NCBI GenBank assembly: GCA_027493445.1
Contig: JAOSKU010000001.1
Span: 620,001 to 684,000 of the forward strand
From: Thermoleophilia bacterium
GTDB lineage: Bacteria > Actinomycetota > Thermoleophilia > RBG-16-64-13
Direction: 5' to 3'
Length of the DNA: 64,000 nucleotides
The position numbers and the translations under genes were made by a program. The notes beneath the pieces were generated by a model. The model was not told the DNA's origin. It did not search any database and saw nothing but the letters and a program-made list of their open reading frames with translations. This document shows positions 7,665 to 16,623 of this stretch, piece after piece. Each line of letters opens with the position of its first letter. The first letter of the stretch is position 1.

Positions 7665-8417
7665 ATGTCAGGGCATTCCAAGTGGGCGGGCATCAAGCAC
7701 AAGAAGGCTCTGGTCGACGCCAAGCGGGGCAAGGAGTTCGGCAAGCTGTCCCGCGCTATCACGGTGGCCGCCCGGGAAGGCGGCGGGGACCCCGAGCACA
7801 ATGCGACCCTGGCCACAGCTATCCAGAAGGCCAAGGACGCCAACATGCCCAACGACAACATCGAACGGGCCATCAAGAAGGGCACAGGCGAAGGATCCGA
7901 TGCCGAGAGCTTCCAACACCTCACGTATGAGGGGTACGGGCCAAACGGGGTGGCCATCTACGTGACTGTGCTCACCGACAACAAGAACCGCTCGGCCGCC
8001 GACGTTCGCCACATCTTCGATCGCGCGGGCGGCAAGCTGGGCACCGATGGTTCCGTGAGCTGGATCTTCGAGCGCAAGGGCGTCATCTTCGTCGATGCAT
8101 CCGCCTATGACGAGGACGCGATCATGCTGGCCGCCATCGAGGCCGGCGCCGAAGACGTGGTGGTCGAAGGCGACACCTACGAGGTACGCACGGACCCGAC
8201 GCAGTTCATGGCCGTACGCGAGGAGCTGAACGAAGCCGGGGTCGAGTACACGTCAGCTGAGCTCACCATGATCCCCAAGACCACCGTCGAGCTCGACGAG
8301 GTCGACGCCAAGAAGACATTGCGCCTGCTGGACGCTCTCGAGGACAACGACGACGTCCAGGAAGTCTACGCCAACTTCGATATCGCCGACGAGATCATGC
8401 AGTCCCTGGCCGGCTAG
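7665..8417 (+). CDS. yebC: YebC/PmpR family protein (TACO1-like)
   Basis: A 250-residue member of the YebC/TACO1 family, beginning MSGHSKWAGIKHKKALVDAK, the invariant family start, with the motif YEGYGPNGVAIYV in the middle. Ribosome binding site GAGGAGC lies just upstream. YebC proteins were described as transcription regulators and more recently as factors that relieve ribosome stalling at polyproline. It precedes ruvC-ruvA-ruvB, a very common order, including that in E. coli. Length is normal. Confidence 0.96.
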   Translation: MSGHSKWAGIKHKKALVDAKRGKEFGKLSRAITVAAREGGGDPEHNATLATAIQKAKDANMPNDNIERAIKKGTGEGSDAESFQHLTYEGYGPNGVAIYVTVLTDNKNRSAADVRHIFDRAGGKLGTDGSVSWIFERKGVIFVDASAYDEDAIMLAAIEAGAEDVVVEGDTYEVRTDPTQFMAVREELNEAGVEYTSAELTMIPKTTVELDEVDAKKTLRLLDALEDNDDVQEVYANFDIADEIMQSLAG

Positions 8418-8440
8418 CCTGAGGGCCTTGGGCCTCAGGC
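8417..8440 (+). terminator. Hairpin between yebC and ruvC
   Basis: GCCTGAGG (8417-8424) pairs with CCTCAGGC (8433-8440) just after the yebC stop. There is no T-tract, so this may be an attenuator, an RNA-stability hairpin or a Rho-assisted stop. Confidence 0.4.
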
Positions 8441-8456
8441 GCCAAGGGGTGGGCTG

Positions 8457-9008
8457 GTGACGGTCCGGGGACGCATCATTCTCGGCATCGATCCGGGTAC
8501 GGCCGCCACCGGCTACGGGGTCATCGAGCAGCGGGGCAACCGCCTGGAGATGATCCACCACGGGGTCGTCGAAACTTCGGCCGGCGAGGAGCCGCACCAT
8601 CGGCTGGCGCATATCTACGACGAGATCGCCGAGGTGCTGGCTCACCATCAGCCGGACGCTGCGGCCGTCGAGTCTCTCTTCTTCAACGTGAACGTGCGCA
8701 CCGCGCTCGCCGTGGGCCAGTCGCGGGGAGTGGCCCTGTTGGCCTGCTCCCGTTCGGGCTGCGCCCTCTTCGAGTACACTCCCCAGCAGGTCAAGCAGGC
8801 GGTAGTGGGGTACGGCAAGGCCGAGAAGCGGCAGGTGCAAGAGATGGTGAGGGTGTTGCTGGGGCTCAAGGACATCCCCCGGCCCGATCACGCGGCCGAT
8901 GCCCTGGCGGTGGCCGTCTGCCATGCTCATTCGCACGGCGTCCAACTTCGGGCCGAAGCTGCGCTCGCCCGGGTGCGCGGCGATCGACGGAAGGCGAAGC
9001 AGAGGTGA
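8457..9008 (+). CDS. ruvC: Crossover junction endodeoxyribonuclease RuvC
   Basis: A 183-residue Holliday junction resolvase. The first catalytic aspartate lies in ILGIDPGTAATGYGVI (D in IDPG), the glutamate in AVESLFFNVN, and the last acidic pair in RPDHAADALAVAV. The enzyme nicks junctions after RuvAB-driven migration. Start is GTG 8457. The stop overlaps the ruvA start by 4 nt, consistent with an operon. Length is typical (about 170-190). Confidence 0.96.
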   Translation: MTVRGRIILGIDPGTAATGYGVIEQRGNRLEMIHHGVVETSAGEEPHHRLAHIYDEIAEVLAHHQPDAAAVESLFFNVNVRTALAVGQSRGVALLACSRSGCALFEYTPQQVKQAVVGYGKAEKRQVQEMVRVLLGLKDIPRPDHAADALAVAVCHAHSHGVQLRAEAALARVRGDRRKAKQR

Positions 9009-9596
9009 TCGACAGGCTCACCGGGACGGTGGTTGCCAAAGACGCCGATGGGGTCGTGGTCGACGTGGTCGGGGTTGGCTTCCGCCTCGAAACGTCGGTG
9101 CACACCCTGCGGCAGCTGCCCGACGTGGGGGAGAGGGCCGCACTCTTTACCCACCTACACGTGCGAGAGGACGCCCTGCAGCTTTTCGGATTCTCGAGCG
9201 AAGAGGAGCGGACGCTCTTCCTCATGCTCATCGGCGTGAGCAAGATCGGACCACGGCTGGCCATGGCCGCGCTTTCAGCCCGCCGGCCGGCCGAGCTGCG
9301 GAGGGCCATCGCCACCGGGGATGTGGCCCTCTTTCAGTCGGTGCCCGGCATCGGCCGGAAAACGGCGGAGCGGCTCATCCTGGAGCTGCGGGAACGGGTG
9401 GGAGACCTGGGTGCGGCCGACCTGGCCGCCGTGAGCGGCGCAAGGCCGTCCGCACGGGATGGTAATCTCTCGCTGGCCCGCGAGGCCCTTTTTGGAGCTG
9501 GGGCTCACCACTGCCGAGGTCGAGCACCTGCTCCGCGACGCCAACCCGGAGACCCCGGTGCAGGAGCTCGTGCGGAAGGCCCTGAGGGCACGCTGA
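9005..9596 (+). CDS. ruvA: Holliday junction DNA helicase subunit RuvA, with apparent +1 frameshift
   Basis: RuvA binds the four-way junction and recruits RuvB. Domain I (MIDRLTGTVV...) and the two helix-hairpin-helix motifs (LIGVSKIGPRLAMAALS; VPGIGRKTAERLILEL) read correctly from GTG 9005. In the linker before domain III the frame breaks in a T5 run at 9489-9493. With one T removed the sequence continues EALLELGLTTAEVEHLL and DANPETPVQELVRKALRAR, stopping at 9594-9596, a normal domain III of a protein of about 196 residues. Unrepaired, translation runs in the wrong frame to 9631. The homopolymer context points to an assembly error. Confidence 0.88.
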
Positions 9597-9627
9597 AACC
9601 GGATGACGAACGGGGACGACCGAGACC

Positions 9628-10653
9628 GTGACTGACGAAGGCCGCGACGTACTACCCGAGGAACGGCTGGCCGACCCGGAGGAGCTCACTGACGACCAGG
9701 AGATCGAAGGCTCCCTCCGGCCACGGTCCCTGGCCAACTTCACGGGTCAGGCCTTGCTGCGCGAACAGCTTTCCATCTTCATTCAAGCGGCCCGCAATCG
9801 AGGCGAACCTTTGGACCACATCCTCCTGGCCGGACCCCCGGGCCTGGGCAAGACCACTCTGGCCAACATCATCGCCGTCGAGATGGGCGTGCACATCGTC
9901 ACCACATCGGGGCCGGCTCTGGAGCGCAAGGCAGACATGGCCGCCATCCTTACGAACCTGGAGGAGGGAGATGTCCTTTTCATCGACGAGATCCATCGGC
10001 TGAATCGAGCCATCGAGGAGATCCTCTATCCGGCCATGGAGGACTTCGAGATCGATATCGTCATCGGTCAGGGCCCGAGCGCTCGCAGCATCCGGCTCGA
10101 CCTGCCCCGCTTCACGCTGATCGGCGCGACCACTCGCTCCGGGCTCATCACCACCCCTCTGAGGGACCGCTTCGGCTTCTCGCACCGTTTGGAGTACTAC
10201 ACTGATGAGGAGCTGACCGGCATCATCGGGCGCTCGGCCGGCATTTTGGACGTGGAGATAGAACCGGAAGGAGCCCACGAGCTGGCCCTGCGCTCCCGCG
10301 GCACCCCCGCGCATCGCGAACCGACTCCTGAAACGAGTGCGCGACTACGCTCAGGTGCGCCACGAGGGGCGCGTCACCGCCCAGGTGGCCGGAGAGGCTT
10401 TGCGTCTCTTTCAAGTGGACGACGAGGGGCTCGACCGAGTGGACCGCGAGATCCTGACCCTGATCCTCGAGAAGTTCGACGGGGGTCCCGTGGGTCTCTC
10501 TACCTTGGCGGTGGCCATTGGCGAGGAGCCCGATACCATCGAGGACGTTTACGAGCCCTATCTCCTGCAGCGTGGATTCCTCAAGAGGACGCCCAGAGGC
10601 AGGGTCTTGACTCGTCTGGGGTATAGACATTGTGGAGGCACGCCTCGGGATGA
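9628..10653 (+). CDS. ruvB: Holliday junction branch-migration ATPase RuvB, with apparent +1 frameshift
   Basis: RuvB is the hexameric AAA+ motor that drives branch migration. Walker A is GPPGLGKTT, Walker B is [13 protein letters not shown], and sensor 1 is in LIGATTRSG. The frame breaks at a C5 run (10304-10308) within the RGTP(R)[15 protein letters not shown] segment; removing one C joins the two halves into a complete RuvB with its winged-helix C-terminus ([15 protein letters not shown]). The end is uncertain: in the rejoined frame no stop occurs before queH, and the TGA at 10651-10653 is one frame off, so another missing base nearby is possible. The given end assumes that TGA. Confidence 0.85.
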
Positions 10654-10714
10654 GGGGGGCGGTTGTTCGAATGACGGTGACCGCCACGGTGCCCTCGAGA
10701 TACGTGCAGCGACC

Positions 10715-11239
10715 ATGAGCATGCTCCTCCACATCTGCTGCGGCCCCTGTGCCACCGCCACGGTCGATCATTGGCGGGTCCGGGGGGTGGATGTCGTTGG
10801 TTTCTTCTTCAACCCGAACATCCATCCCCTGCTCGAGTTCCGGCGCCGGTTGACCGGCGTGCGCGAGTTGGCCGGTCAGGTCGCGCTGCAGGTGAGCGAG
10901 GATCTCACCTACGACCCCGCATGGTGGTTCGAGGAGGTGGGCTCTCGTGGCGAGATTCGCTGCCGAGCCTGCATCGCCATGCGGCTGGAGCGCACGGCCC
11001 GCGAGGCGGCCGGCAGCGGTCACCAGGCGTTCGGTACGACCTTGGCCATCAGCCCCTGGCAAGACCACGAGGCGATCATGGATGCAGGAAAAGCGGCGGC
11101 GGGCAGGCACGGGGTGCAGTTCGTCTACGAGGATCTGCGCGGTCTGTACCGGGCGTCGCGGAGCCTCAGCAAGAATCTCGGATTGTACCGGCAGAAATAC
11201 TGCGGGTGCCTGCTTTCGGAATGGGAGCGCTACCGATGA
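10715..11239 (+). CDS. queH: Epoxyqueuosine reductase QueH
   Basis: A 174-residue DUF208/QueH protein reducing epoxyqueuosine to queuosine in tRNA wobble positions. It is the non-orthologous replacement of QueG. The signature [17 protein letters not shown] at the N-terminus carries the adjacent cysteines that, with [13 protein letters not shown] and [14 protein letters not shown], bind the Fe-S cluster and a catalytic iron. The ATG at 10715 is chosen because M(S)MLLHxCCGPC is the usual start; the open frame extends upstream into ruvB without a stop. It is followed by queA and tgt, completing three consecutive queuosine steps. Confidence 0.93.
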   Translation: MSMLLHICCGPCATATVDHWRVRGVDVVGFFFNPNIHPLLEFRRRLTGVRELAGQVALQVSEDLTYDPAWWFEEVGSRGEIRCRACIAMRLERTAREAAGSGHQAFGTTLAISPWQDHEAIMDAGKAAAGRHGVQFVYEDLRGLYRASRSLSKNLGLYRQKYCGCLLSEWERYR

Positions 11240-11314
11240 ATCTGCCTGTGGGTCTATCCATTCCGATGGGCTTCGGGCCCACCATTGGTGTCGGCTCGGT
11301 CTTCCGGCGCTGAC

Positions 11315-12391
11315 GTGCTCGTAGCCGACCTCGATTTCGATTTCCCGGCGGAGCTGATCGCCCAAAGGCCCTGCGATCCGCGCGACGCGTGCCGCCTGCT
11401 GGTGCTCGACCACCGGACGGGGGCGATGGCGCACCGCGTGTTCCGCGAGCTCCCTGAGCTGCTGGCACCCGGAGATGTGCTTGTACTCAACGACTCACGC
11501 GTGCTCCCCGCACGCCTGCAGGCCACCAAAGAGACCGGGGGGCGCGTGGAATTGCTCTTCGTGAGACCTCCGGCCGCCCAGCCCAACGGGACCGGGCAGG
11601 CTTGGGAGGCCCTGGCCCGGCCGTCCCATCGGCTGCGCCCAGGCATGGCCCTGCGTCTGCCCGGCGGCGAGTCCGTCGGCCTGGCGCGCAACCTGGGGCA
11701 GGGGCGCTGGCTGGTCGAGCCCGCCGAGAACGTGGACCTGTTCGAGGTCATGCGGCGCTGGGGGGAGATGCCGCTCCCTCCGTACGTCAGGACGGCCCTG
11801 CGCGACCGCTCGGAATACCAGACCGTGTATGCCGCCGCGCCCGGCTCGGTCGCCGCCCCCACCGCCGGTCTGCACTTCACCGAGCAGCTTCTTCGCCGCT
11901 TGCGCGAGGTGGGTGTCGAGACGGTCACCGTGACCCTGCACGTCGGCCTTGACACCTTCCGACCCATCAAGGCGGCGCGCATTGAGAACCATATGATCCA
12001 CACGGAGGCCTATCAGGTCGAGCCGAGCGCACGCGCGACTCTCGACGCTGCTCGGGCGCAGGGACGGCGCTTGGTGGCGGTGGGTACGACCGCTGTCCGG
12101 GTTCTCGAGACCTTGTATGCCGGGGCGCAATGCCAGGGTCCCGCCCTCCGGCCGGGCACGGGCCACAGCGATATCTTCATCACGCCGGGCTACCGGTTCC
12201 AGGCGGTCGACGCGCTCATCACCAACTTCCACCTGCCTCGCACCTCCCTGCTGGCGCTGGTCATGGCGTTCGCCGGGGTGGACAGGATCCGCCGATCCTA
12301 CGCCGAGGCCGTCTCCCACGGTTACCGCTTCTTCAGCTTCGGCGACGCCATGCTCATCCAGGGCGCCGAACCGGCGAAGGCTGGGCGATGA
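11315..12391 (+). CDS. queA: S-adenosylmethionine:tRNA ribosyltransferase-isomerase QueA
   Basis: QueA transfers and isomerises the ribosyl group of SAM onto preQ1-tRNA to make epoxyqueuosine. Family motifs include FPAELIAQRPxxPRDACRLLV, VLNDSRVLPARL, PLPPYV, AAPTAGLHFT, HVGLDTFRPI and ITNFHLPRTSLLALV. GTG 11315 (MLVADLDFDF) agrees best with the family N-terminus; in-frame TTG 11285 and GTG 11288 would add about ten residues, and none of the starts has a good ribosome binding site. The product has about 358 residues. The stop overlaps the tgt ATG (ATGA). Confidence 0.94.
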   Translation: MLVADLDFDFPAELIAQRPCDPRDACRLLVLDHRTGAMAHRVFRELPELLAPGDVLVLNDSRVLPARLQATKETGGRVELLFVRPPAAQPNGTGQAWEALARPSHRLRPGMALRLPGGESVGLARNLGQGRWLVEPAENVDLFEVMRRWGEMPLPPYVRTALRDRSEYQTVYAAAPGSVAAPTAGLHFTEQLLRRLREVGVETVTVTLHVGLDTFRPIKAARIENHMIHTEAYQVEPSARATLDAARAQGRRLVAVGTTAVRVLETLYAGAQCQGPALRPGTGHSDIFITPGYRFQAVDALITNFHLPRTSLLALVMAFAGVDRIRRSYAEAVSHGYRFFSFGDAMLIQGAEPAKAGR

Positions 12392-13530
12392 TCGATCCTG
12401 AACCGACCGTTCCCGACTTCCCCTTTGCGGTCGAGGCCGTGGATGGCCAAGCCCGGGCGGGGCGACTCGACACCCCGCGCGGACCGGTGCTCACCCCCTG
12501 CTTCATGCCCGTGGGAACCAAGGGTACGGTCAAGGCCACCAACCCCTTGCGGCTGCGGCAGATGGGGGCTCAAGTGCTGCTGGCCAACACGTACCATCTG
12601 GCACTGCGGCCCGGAAGCGACACCATCCGCGAGCTGGGGGGCCTTCACGCCTTCATGGGGTGGTCCGGTCCTTTGCTCACGGACAGCGGCGGCTTCCAGG
12701 TGTTCAGCCTAAAGGACGCGGCCCACATCGATGACAGTGGGGTCGCCTTCCGTTCCGTGTACGATGGCTCACGCCACGAGTTCACACCTGAAAGGGCCAT
12801 CGCCGAGCAGCAGAGCCTGGGGGCCGATATCATCATGAGCTTCGACGAGTGCCCGCCGGCGGGCGCCTCACGGGATGCAGTGGCTCGGGCCGTGGAGCGC
12901 ACCCACCGTTGGGCGCAGCGCAGCAAGGCCGCCCACCGGGCCTCGGGCGGCAGGGGAACGGACGGGCCACAGATGCTCCTCGGTATCGTCCAGGGTGGAA
13001 TCGACAGCGACCTGCGCCGGGAAAGCGTCCAGGGGTTGCTGGAGGTCGGTTTCCCCGGCTACGCCATCGGGGGCCTGAGCGTGGGGGAGGAGCGGGCGGC
13101 CATGCTGGCCACCACCGAGCATACCGCTCGACAGCTCCCTTGGAACCGCCTTCGGTACTTCATGGGCATCGGTGATCCCGCCGGCCTCCTCGAGGTGATC
13201 GAGCGGGGTATCGACGTCTTCGATTGCGTGCTGCCCACCCGGACGGCCCGCATGGGCACGGCCTTCGTTTCACAGGGCAGGCTCAATCTGAAGAACGCCG
13301 CCCACGCCCGGTCCCGCGCGCCCCTGGAGGAGGGGTGCCCCTGTCCGGCCTGCACCAGCTTCTCACGCGGGGCTATCCGGCACTTCGTTATGCAGCGGGA
13401 GATCCTGGGCCTGCAGCTCCTCACCGAGCACAACCTGACCTACCTCTTCCGGCTGGTTGCCGAAGCCAGGCGGGCCATCGTGGAGGGGCGATTCTCCGCT
13501 TACAAAAGGGCATGTGAGGACGCGTGGTAA
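12388..13530 (+). CDS. tgt: tRNA-guanine transglycosylase (queuine tRNA-ribosyltransferase)
   Basis: A 380-residue bacterial TGT, exchanging guanine-34 for preQ1 in tRNAs with GUN anticodons. The catalytic aspartates lie in LLTDSGGFQVFSL and GIDVFDCVLPTR, the substrate loop is GGLSVGE, and the zinc site is CPCPACTSFSR...H near the C-terminus. ATG 12388 overlaps the queA stop by 4 nt; upstream codons in this frame lie inside queA. The tgt-yajC-secD-secF order that follows is conserved across many bacteria. Confidence 0.97.
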   Translation: MIDPEPTVPDFPFAVEAVDGQARAGRLDTPRGPVLTPCFMPVGTKGTVKATNPLRLRQMGAQVLLANTYHLALRPGSDTIRELGGLHAFMGWSGPLLTDSGGFQVFSLKDAAHIDDSGVAFRSVYDGSRHEFTPERAIAEQQSLGADIIMSFDECPPAGASRDAVARAVERTHRWAQRSKAAHRASGGRGTDGPQMLLGIVQGGIDSDLRRESVQGLLEVGFPGYAIGGLSVGEERAAMLATTEHTARQLPWNRLRYFMGIGDPAGLLEVIERGIDVFDCVLPTRTARMGTAFVSQGRLNLKNAAHARSRAPLEEGCPCPACTSFSRGAIRHFVMQREILGLQLLTEHNLTYLFRLVAEARRAIVEGRFSAYKRACEDAW

Positions 13531-13594
13531 GATAACCGGGACAGCGCCGCGGACCACCGCATGGGCGTACGAGGGGAACGAGAAGGAGGATCGC

Positions 13595-13933
13595 TTGGGC
13601 GGCAACATCGGGCTACTCGCACTCTACGTGCTGGGCTTTATCGCCATCTTCTACTTCATGGCCATTCGGCCGCAGCAAAGGCAGAAGAAGGCGCACGAGG
13701 CCCTTGTCGCCTCGGTACGTCGAGGTGACAAGGTCATCACCGCCGGTGGCATCCACGGCACCATCAAACGCGTCGAGGACGGCGTCGTGACCCTCGAGGT
13801 GGCCAAGGGCGTCACTATCAAGCTGGCGAGGCGGGCCATAGCCGAGGTCTTGCGTGATACCGCCGAGACCCAGGCACCGGCCGAGATCGAAGCTCCGGAC
13901 AACGAGCCTCCGGAGGACGACGACACCGTGTAG
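13595..13933 (+). CDS. yajC: Sec translocon accessory protein YajC
   Basis: A 112-residue protein with one N-terminal transmembrane helix (NIGLLALYVLGFIAIFYFM), the AIRPQQRQKKAHE motif, and the GDKVITAGGIHGTI domain typical of YajC. It associates with SecDF. The TTG at 13595 is used because AAGGAGGA lies 4-8 nt upstream (13583-13590) and the family starts directly with the helix. A longer upstream frame reads back into tgt. The acidic tail rich in P, E and D is usual. Confidence 0.93.
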   Translation: MGGNIGLLALYVLGFIAIFYFMAIRPQQRQKKAHEALVASVRRGDKVITAGGIHGTIKRVEDGVVTLEVAKGVTIKLARRAIAEVLRDTAETQAPAEIEAPDNEPPEDDDTV

Positions 13934-13990
13934 CCCCGCACCGCCCGCGCACGCCTCTTTCGAGCCGTTGCAGCGCGGGAGCGATCTTCC

Positions 13991-14722
13991 ATGCAGATCG
14001 ACCTGGTCGTTCTGAAGACAGCCAAATACGGGGTCTCCGAAGGTGGGGACACGGTGGAGGTCGTGGAGCGACCGGCCGGTGGACTGACGGCGGTGATGGT
14101 CGACGGGCAGGGATCGGGCCCGGCCGCCAAGAACATATCGAGCTCGGTGGCCACCAAGGCCGCCGGGCTCATCGCGGAGGGGGTGCGGGACGGAGCGGCC
14201 GCCCGCGCTGTGCACGACTATCTGCGGACCCACCGGCGGGCAAAGGTCCAAGCCTCTCTGACTATCATCTCGGCCGACCTCGCCGAGCGGACCCTGGTGA
14301 CCTCGAGGAACTCGCCGTGTCCGGTGCTCGTGGTCGGCCCCGAGGGGCAGGTTACCATCGAGGACGTCGAGGCTCTCACAATAGGCGTCCACCGCATGGT
14401 GCGCCCGGTGGTCACCCAACATCCGCTTCTCCCCTGCGGGGGCGCAGTCACCTTCACCGACGGGGTCCTCAACGCCGGGAAGCGGCTTGCGAGCGCCTTG
14501 GATCTCGACCGGCTGGTGAACCTGGTGGAGGCCAACTGGCTCGAGGGAGCCAGAGCCACCGCGCACGCCGTACTCGAAGCCGCTCTGGGCGCCTACGAGG
14601 GACCCCCAGGAGACGACGTCACAGTCGTGGTTCTCAAGATCGCCGCTGACGGCGATCGCACGGTCAGAGAGATGCATGTCACCTACCCCCTGGCAGGATT
14701 CCCCGGCGAAGGAGCCCGCTGA
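13991..14722 (+). CDS. SpoIIE-like PP2C phosphatase-domain protein
   Basis: A 243-residue protein resembling a stand-alone SpoIIE/RsbU-type PPM phosphatase domain. The first metal motif appears as AVMVDGQGSGPAA near residue 40, and the C-terminal motif is GDDVTVVVLKI. There is no sensor, GAF or membrane region. Such phosphatases usually dephosphorylate anti-anti-sigma factors, but no RsbV-type gene adjoins. An RsbW-SigB pair lies 19 kb downstream. The gene overlaps a small P-loop gene by 47 nt, and the two sit inside a yajC-secDF block, so they may act together. Substrate unknown. Confidence 0.65.
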   Translation: MQIDLVVLKTAKYGVSEGGDTVEVVERPAGGLTAVMVDGQGSGPAAKNISSSVATKAAGLIAEGVRDGAAARAVHDYLRTHRRAKVQASLTIISADLAERTLVTSRNSPCPVLVVGPEGQVTIEDVEALTIGVHRMVRPVVTQHPLLPCGGAVTFTDGVLNAGKRLASALDLDRLVNLVEANWLEGARATAHAVLEAALGAYEGPPGDDVTVVVLKIAADGDRTVREMHVTYPLAGFPGEGAR

Positions 14723-15083
14723 GGGCAAGCCCGCCCCACTCCCGCGCCTGGTTCTGATCGGCCCGTGCGCGTCGGGCAAGAGCGTCGTGAGCGCGGCCCT
14801 GCGCGCGCGGGGGATCGACGCGCGCTCGGTTGCCCAGGAGCACACGGTGATCCCCGATCTGTGGCGCCACGCGCGCCCCGACATTCTGGTCTACCTGGAT
14901 GTCTCCTACGAGGTCGTGCGCCGGCGAAGGGCGGTTTCCTGGGGCCCGCAGAGGCTGGCGGCCCAGAAGGAGGCCCTGGGACCGGCCCGCCGAGTGGCCG
15001 CACTCGTCATCGACACCGACGATCTCAGCGTCGGCGAGGTGGTCAGCCGCATCCTGGAGCACCTGCACGACCATCTCACATGA
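14676..15083 (+). CDS. Small P-loop protein, nucleotide-kinase-like, function unknown
   Basis: A 135-residue protein. Walker A is LVLIGPCASGKSVV near residue 30. Later segments are HTVIPDLWRHARPDILVYLDVS, similar to the lid and strand of small NMP or shikimate-type kinases, and a VIDTDDLSV segment. There is no classical substrate-binding signature. ATG 14676 overlaps the upstream phosphatase-like gene by 47 nt; a shorter product starting inside the overlap is possible. Coupling to that gene suggests a shared role, but I cannot name it. Confidence 0.55.
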   Translation: MSPTPWQDSPAKEPAEGKPAPLPRLVLIGPCASGKSVVSAALRARGIDARSVAQEHTVIPDLWRHARPDILVYLDVSYEVVRRRRAVSWGPQRLAAQKEALGPARRVAALVIDTDDLSVGEVVSRILEHLHDHLT

Positions 15084-15117
15084 GTTCGAATGCGCGTGTG
15101 ATCCGGCCGCCCTCATT

Positions 15118-15144
15118 TGACTTTGGCTCCGGCTTGGCATAATC
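15118..15144 (+). promoter_or_regulatory. Possible promoter upstream of secDF
   Basis: TTGACT and CATAAT are spaced about 15 nt apart in the 142-nt gap before secD. A second perfect -35 TTGACA at 15192-15197 has only a weak -10 candidate 17-18 nt later, right at the secD start. Either could drive secDF separately from yajC. Confidence 0.3.
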
Positions 15145-15225
15145 TGCCGCATTGTGGCCTGCGGCCGCTTCCGTTCGGCCGTGCGGGATTCTTGACAAAA
15201 ACCGACACCTCAGGATGGTACTTCC

Positions 15226-16623
15226 TTGTCCACGCTGCGGCAGAACCTGGTGATCCTCGCGGTTGTCGCCGTGCTCCTGGCGGTCGCCGTCTTCTTCATC
15301 TACCCGCCGGGTTCCAGCACCAGGCTGGGTCTCGACCTGCAGGGAGGCCTGGCGGTCATCCTGGAAGCGCAGGACACGGCAAAGGCGCCTCGCAGCGACG
15401 AGTCTATGCAGCAGGCCATTCAGATCATCAACGACCGCACCAACCGGTTGGGTGTCACCGAGCCCGAGGTCCAGCGGCAGGGCGAGTGGAAGATCAGCGT
15501 GCAGCTGCCCGGCATTCAAAACCCGGAGGAAGCTCTCAGCATCATTGGCAAGACAGCCGTGCTGGAGTTCTACGACACGAACCAGTTTGGCACGGTGTAC
15601 GCGAGCGAGGCCGACGCTCTGGCGCAAGCCGGCGTCGACTCGGCCACCAAGCTCCCTGCGACCACCCATCTCATCCATTGGCCGGCCGAATCGGGCGCCA
15701 CCGACCGCTGGTACCTGGTCGACAGCGAGCCTCTGCTCACGGGTTCCGAGCTGTCCGGCGCCCAGGTAGGTTTTGACCAGAACAATCGACCCAAGGTCGA
15801 CATGCAGTTCAAGAGCGCGGGAGCCGACACGTTCGCACAGGTTACCGCGAACATGGCGCAGAAGGCTCAGATAACCGGGCAGGATCAGCTGCTGGCCATC
15901 GTGCTGGACGGCATCGTGGAGTCCGCTCCCCGGGTGAGCGAGGAGATTGGTGGCGGCCGGGCCGAGATCACGGGCCGCTTCACCCTGGAGGAGGCGAAGA
16001 ACCTGGCTCTCGTCCTGCAGACGGGCGCCTTGCCCGTGGATCTGGCCGTGATCGACCAGCGCAGCATCGGCGCCACGCTGGGTCAGGCTTCGCTGAACCA
16101 GGCTCTATACGCCGGTCTGGTGGGGCTCGTCCTGGTGATGGCCTTCATGCTCGTCTATTACCGGCTTCTGGGCCTGGTGGCGGACATCGCGCTGATCATC
16201 TACGGCCTCCTTCTGTGGGGGACTCTAAACGCCATCAGCGCCACCTTGACCCTCCCAGGCATCGCCGGCATCATCCTCACCCTGGGCATGGCGGTCGACG
16301 CCAACGTGATCATCTTCGCCCGCATCCGGGAAGAGGTGCAGGCCGGCAAGACCGTCCGCACGGCCATCCAGTCCGGATTCCGCAAGGCCCTCAGCGCCAT
16401 CCTCGACGCCAACGTGACCACCCTCATCACCGCCGGCGTGCTCTTCTGGGCCGCGACTGGGGGCGTGCGCGGGTTCGCGTTGACCCTGGGCCTCGGAGTG
16501 CTCCTGTCCATGTTCACCGCCATCCTGGTCACCAGAGCTTTGCTCATCGTGTTTGGGGAGCTCAGGCTCCTCCGCCACAAGACTCTGCTCGGCCTGAAAG
16601 CTCGAACGGAGAAGTCGGCATGA
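15226..16623 (+). CDS. secD: Protein translocase subunit SecD
   Basis: A 465-residue inner-membrane RND-type protein that uses proton motive force to pull preproteins through SecYEG. The N-terminal helix (LVILAVVAVLLAVAVFFIY) is followed by LGLDLQGGLAVIL, the conserved SecD motif, a periplasmic domain, then five membrane helices from residue 285 (SIGATLGQASLNQALYAG; LTLGMAVDANVIIFARIREE). TTG 15226 is preceded by AGGATGG. The stop overlaps the secF ATG. It is shorter than E. coli SecD, as usual for actinobacteria. Confidence 0.96.
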   Translation: MSTLRQNLVILAVVAVLLAVAVFFIYPPGSSTRLGLDLQGGLAVILEAQDTAKAPRSDESMQQAIQIINDRTNRLGVTEPEVQRQGEWKISVQLPGIQNPEEALSIIGKTAVLEFYDTNQFGTVYASEADALAQAGVDSATKLPATTHLIHWPAESGATDRWYLVDSEPLLTGSELSGAQVGFDQNNRPKVDMQFKSAGADTFAQVTANMAQKAQITGQDQLLAIVLDGIVESAPRVSEEIGGGRAEITGRFTLEEAKNLALVLQTGALPVDLAVIDQRSIGATLGQASLNQALYAGLVGLVLVMAFMLVYYRLLGLVADIALIIYGLLLWGTLNAISATLTLPGIAGIILTLGMAVDANVIIFARIREEVQAGKTVRTAIQSGFRKALSAILDANVTTLITAGVLFWAATGGVRGFALTLGLGVLLSMFTAILVTRALLIVFGELRLLRHKTLLGLKARTEKSA

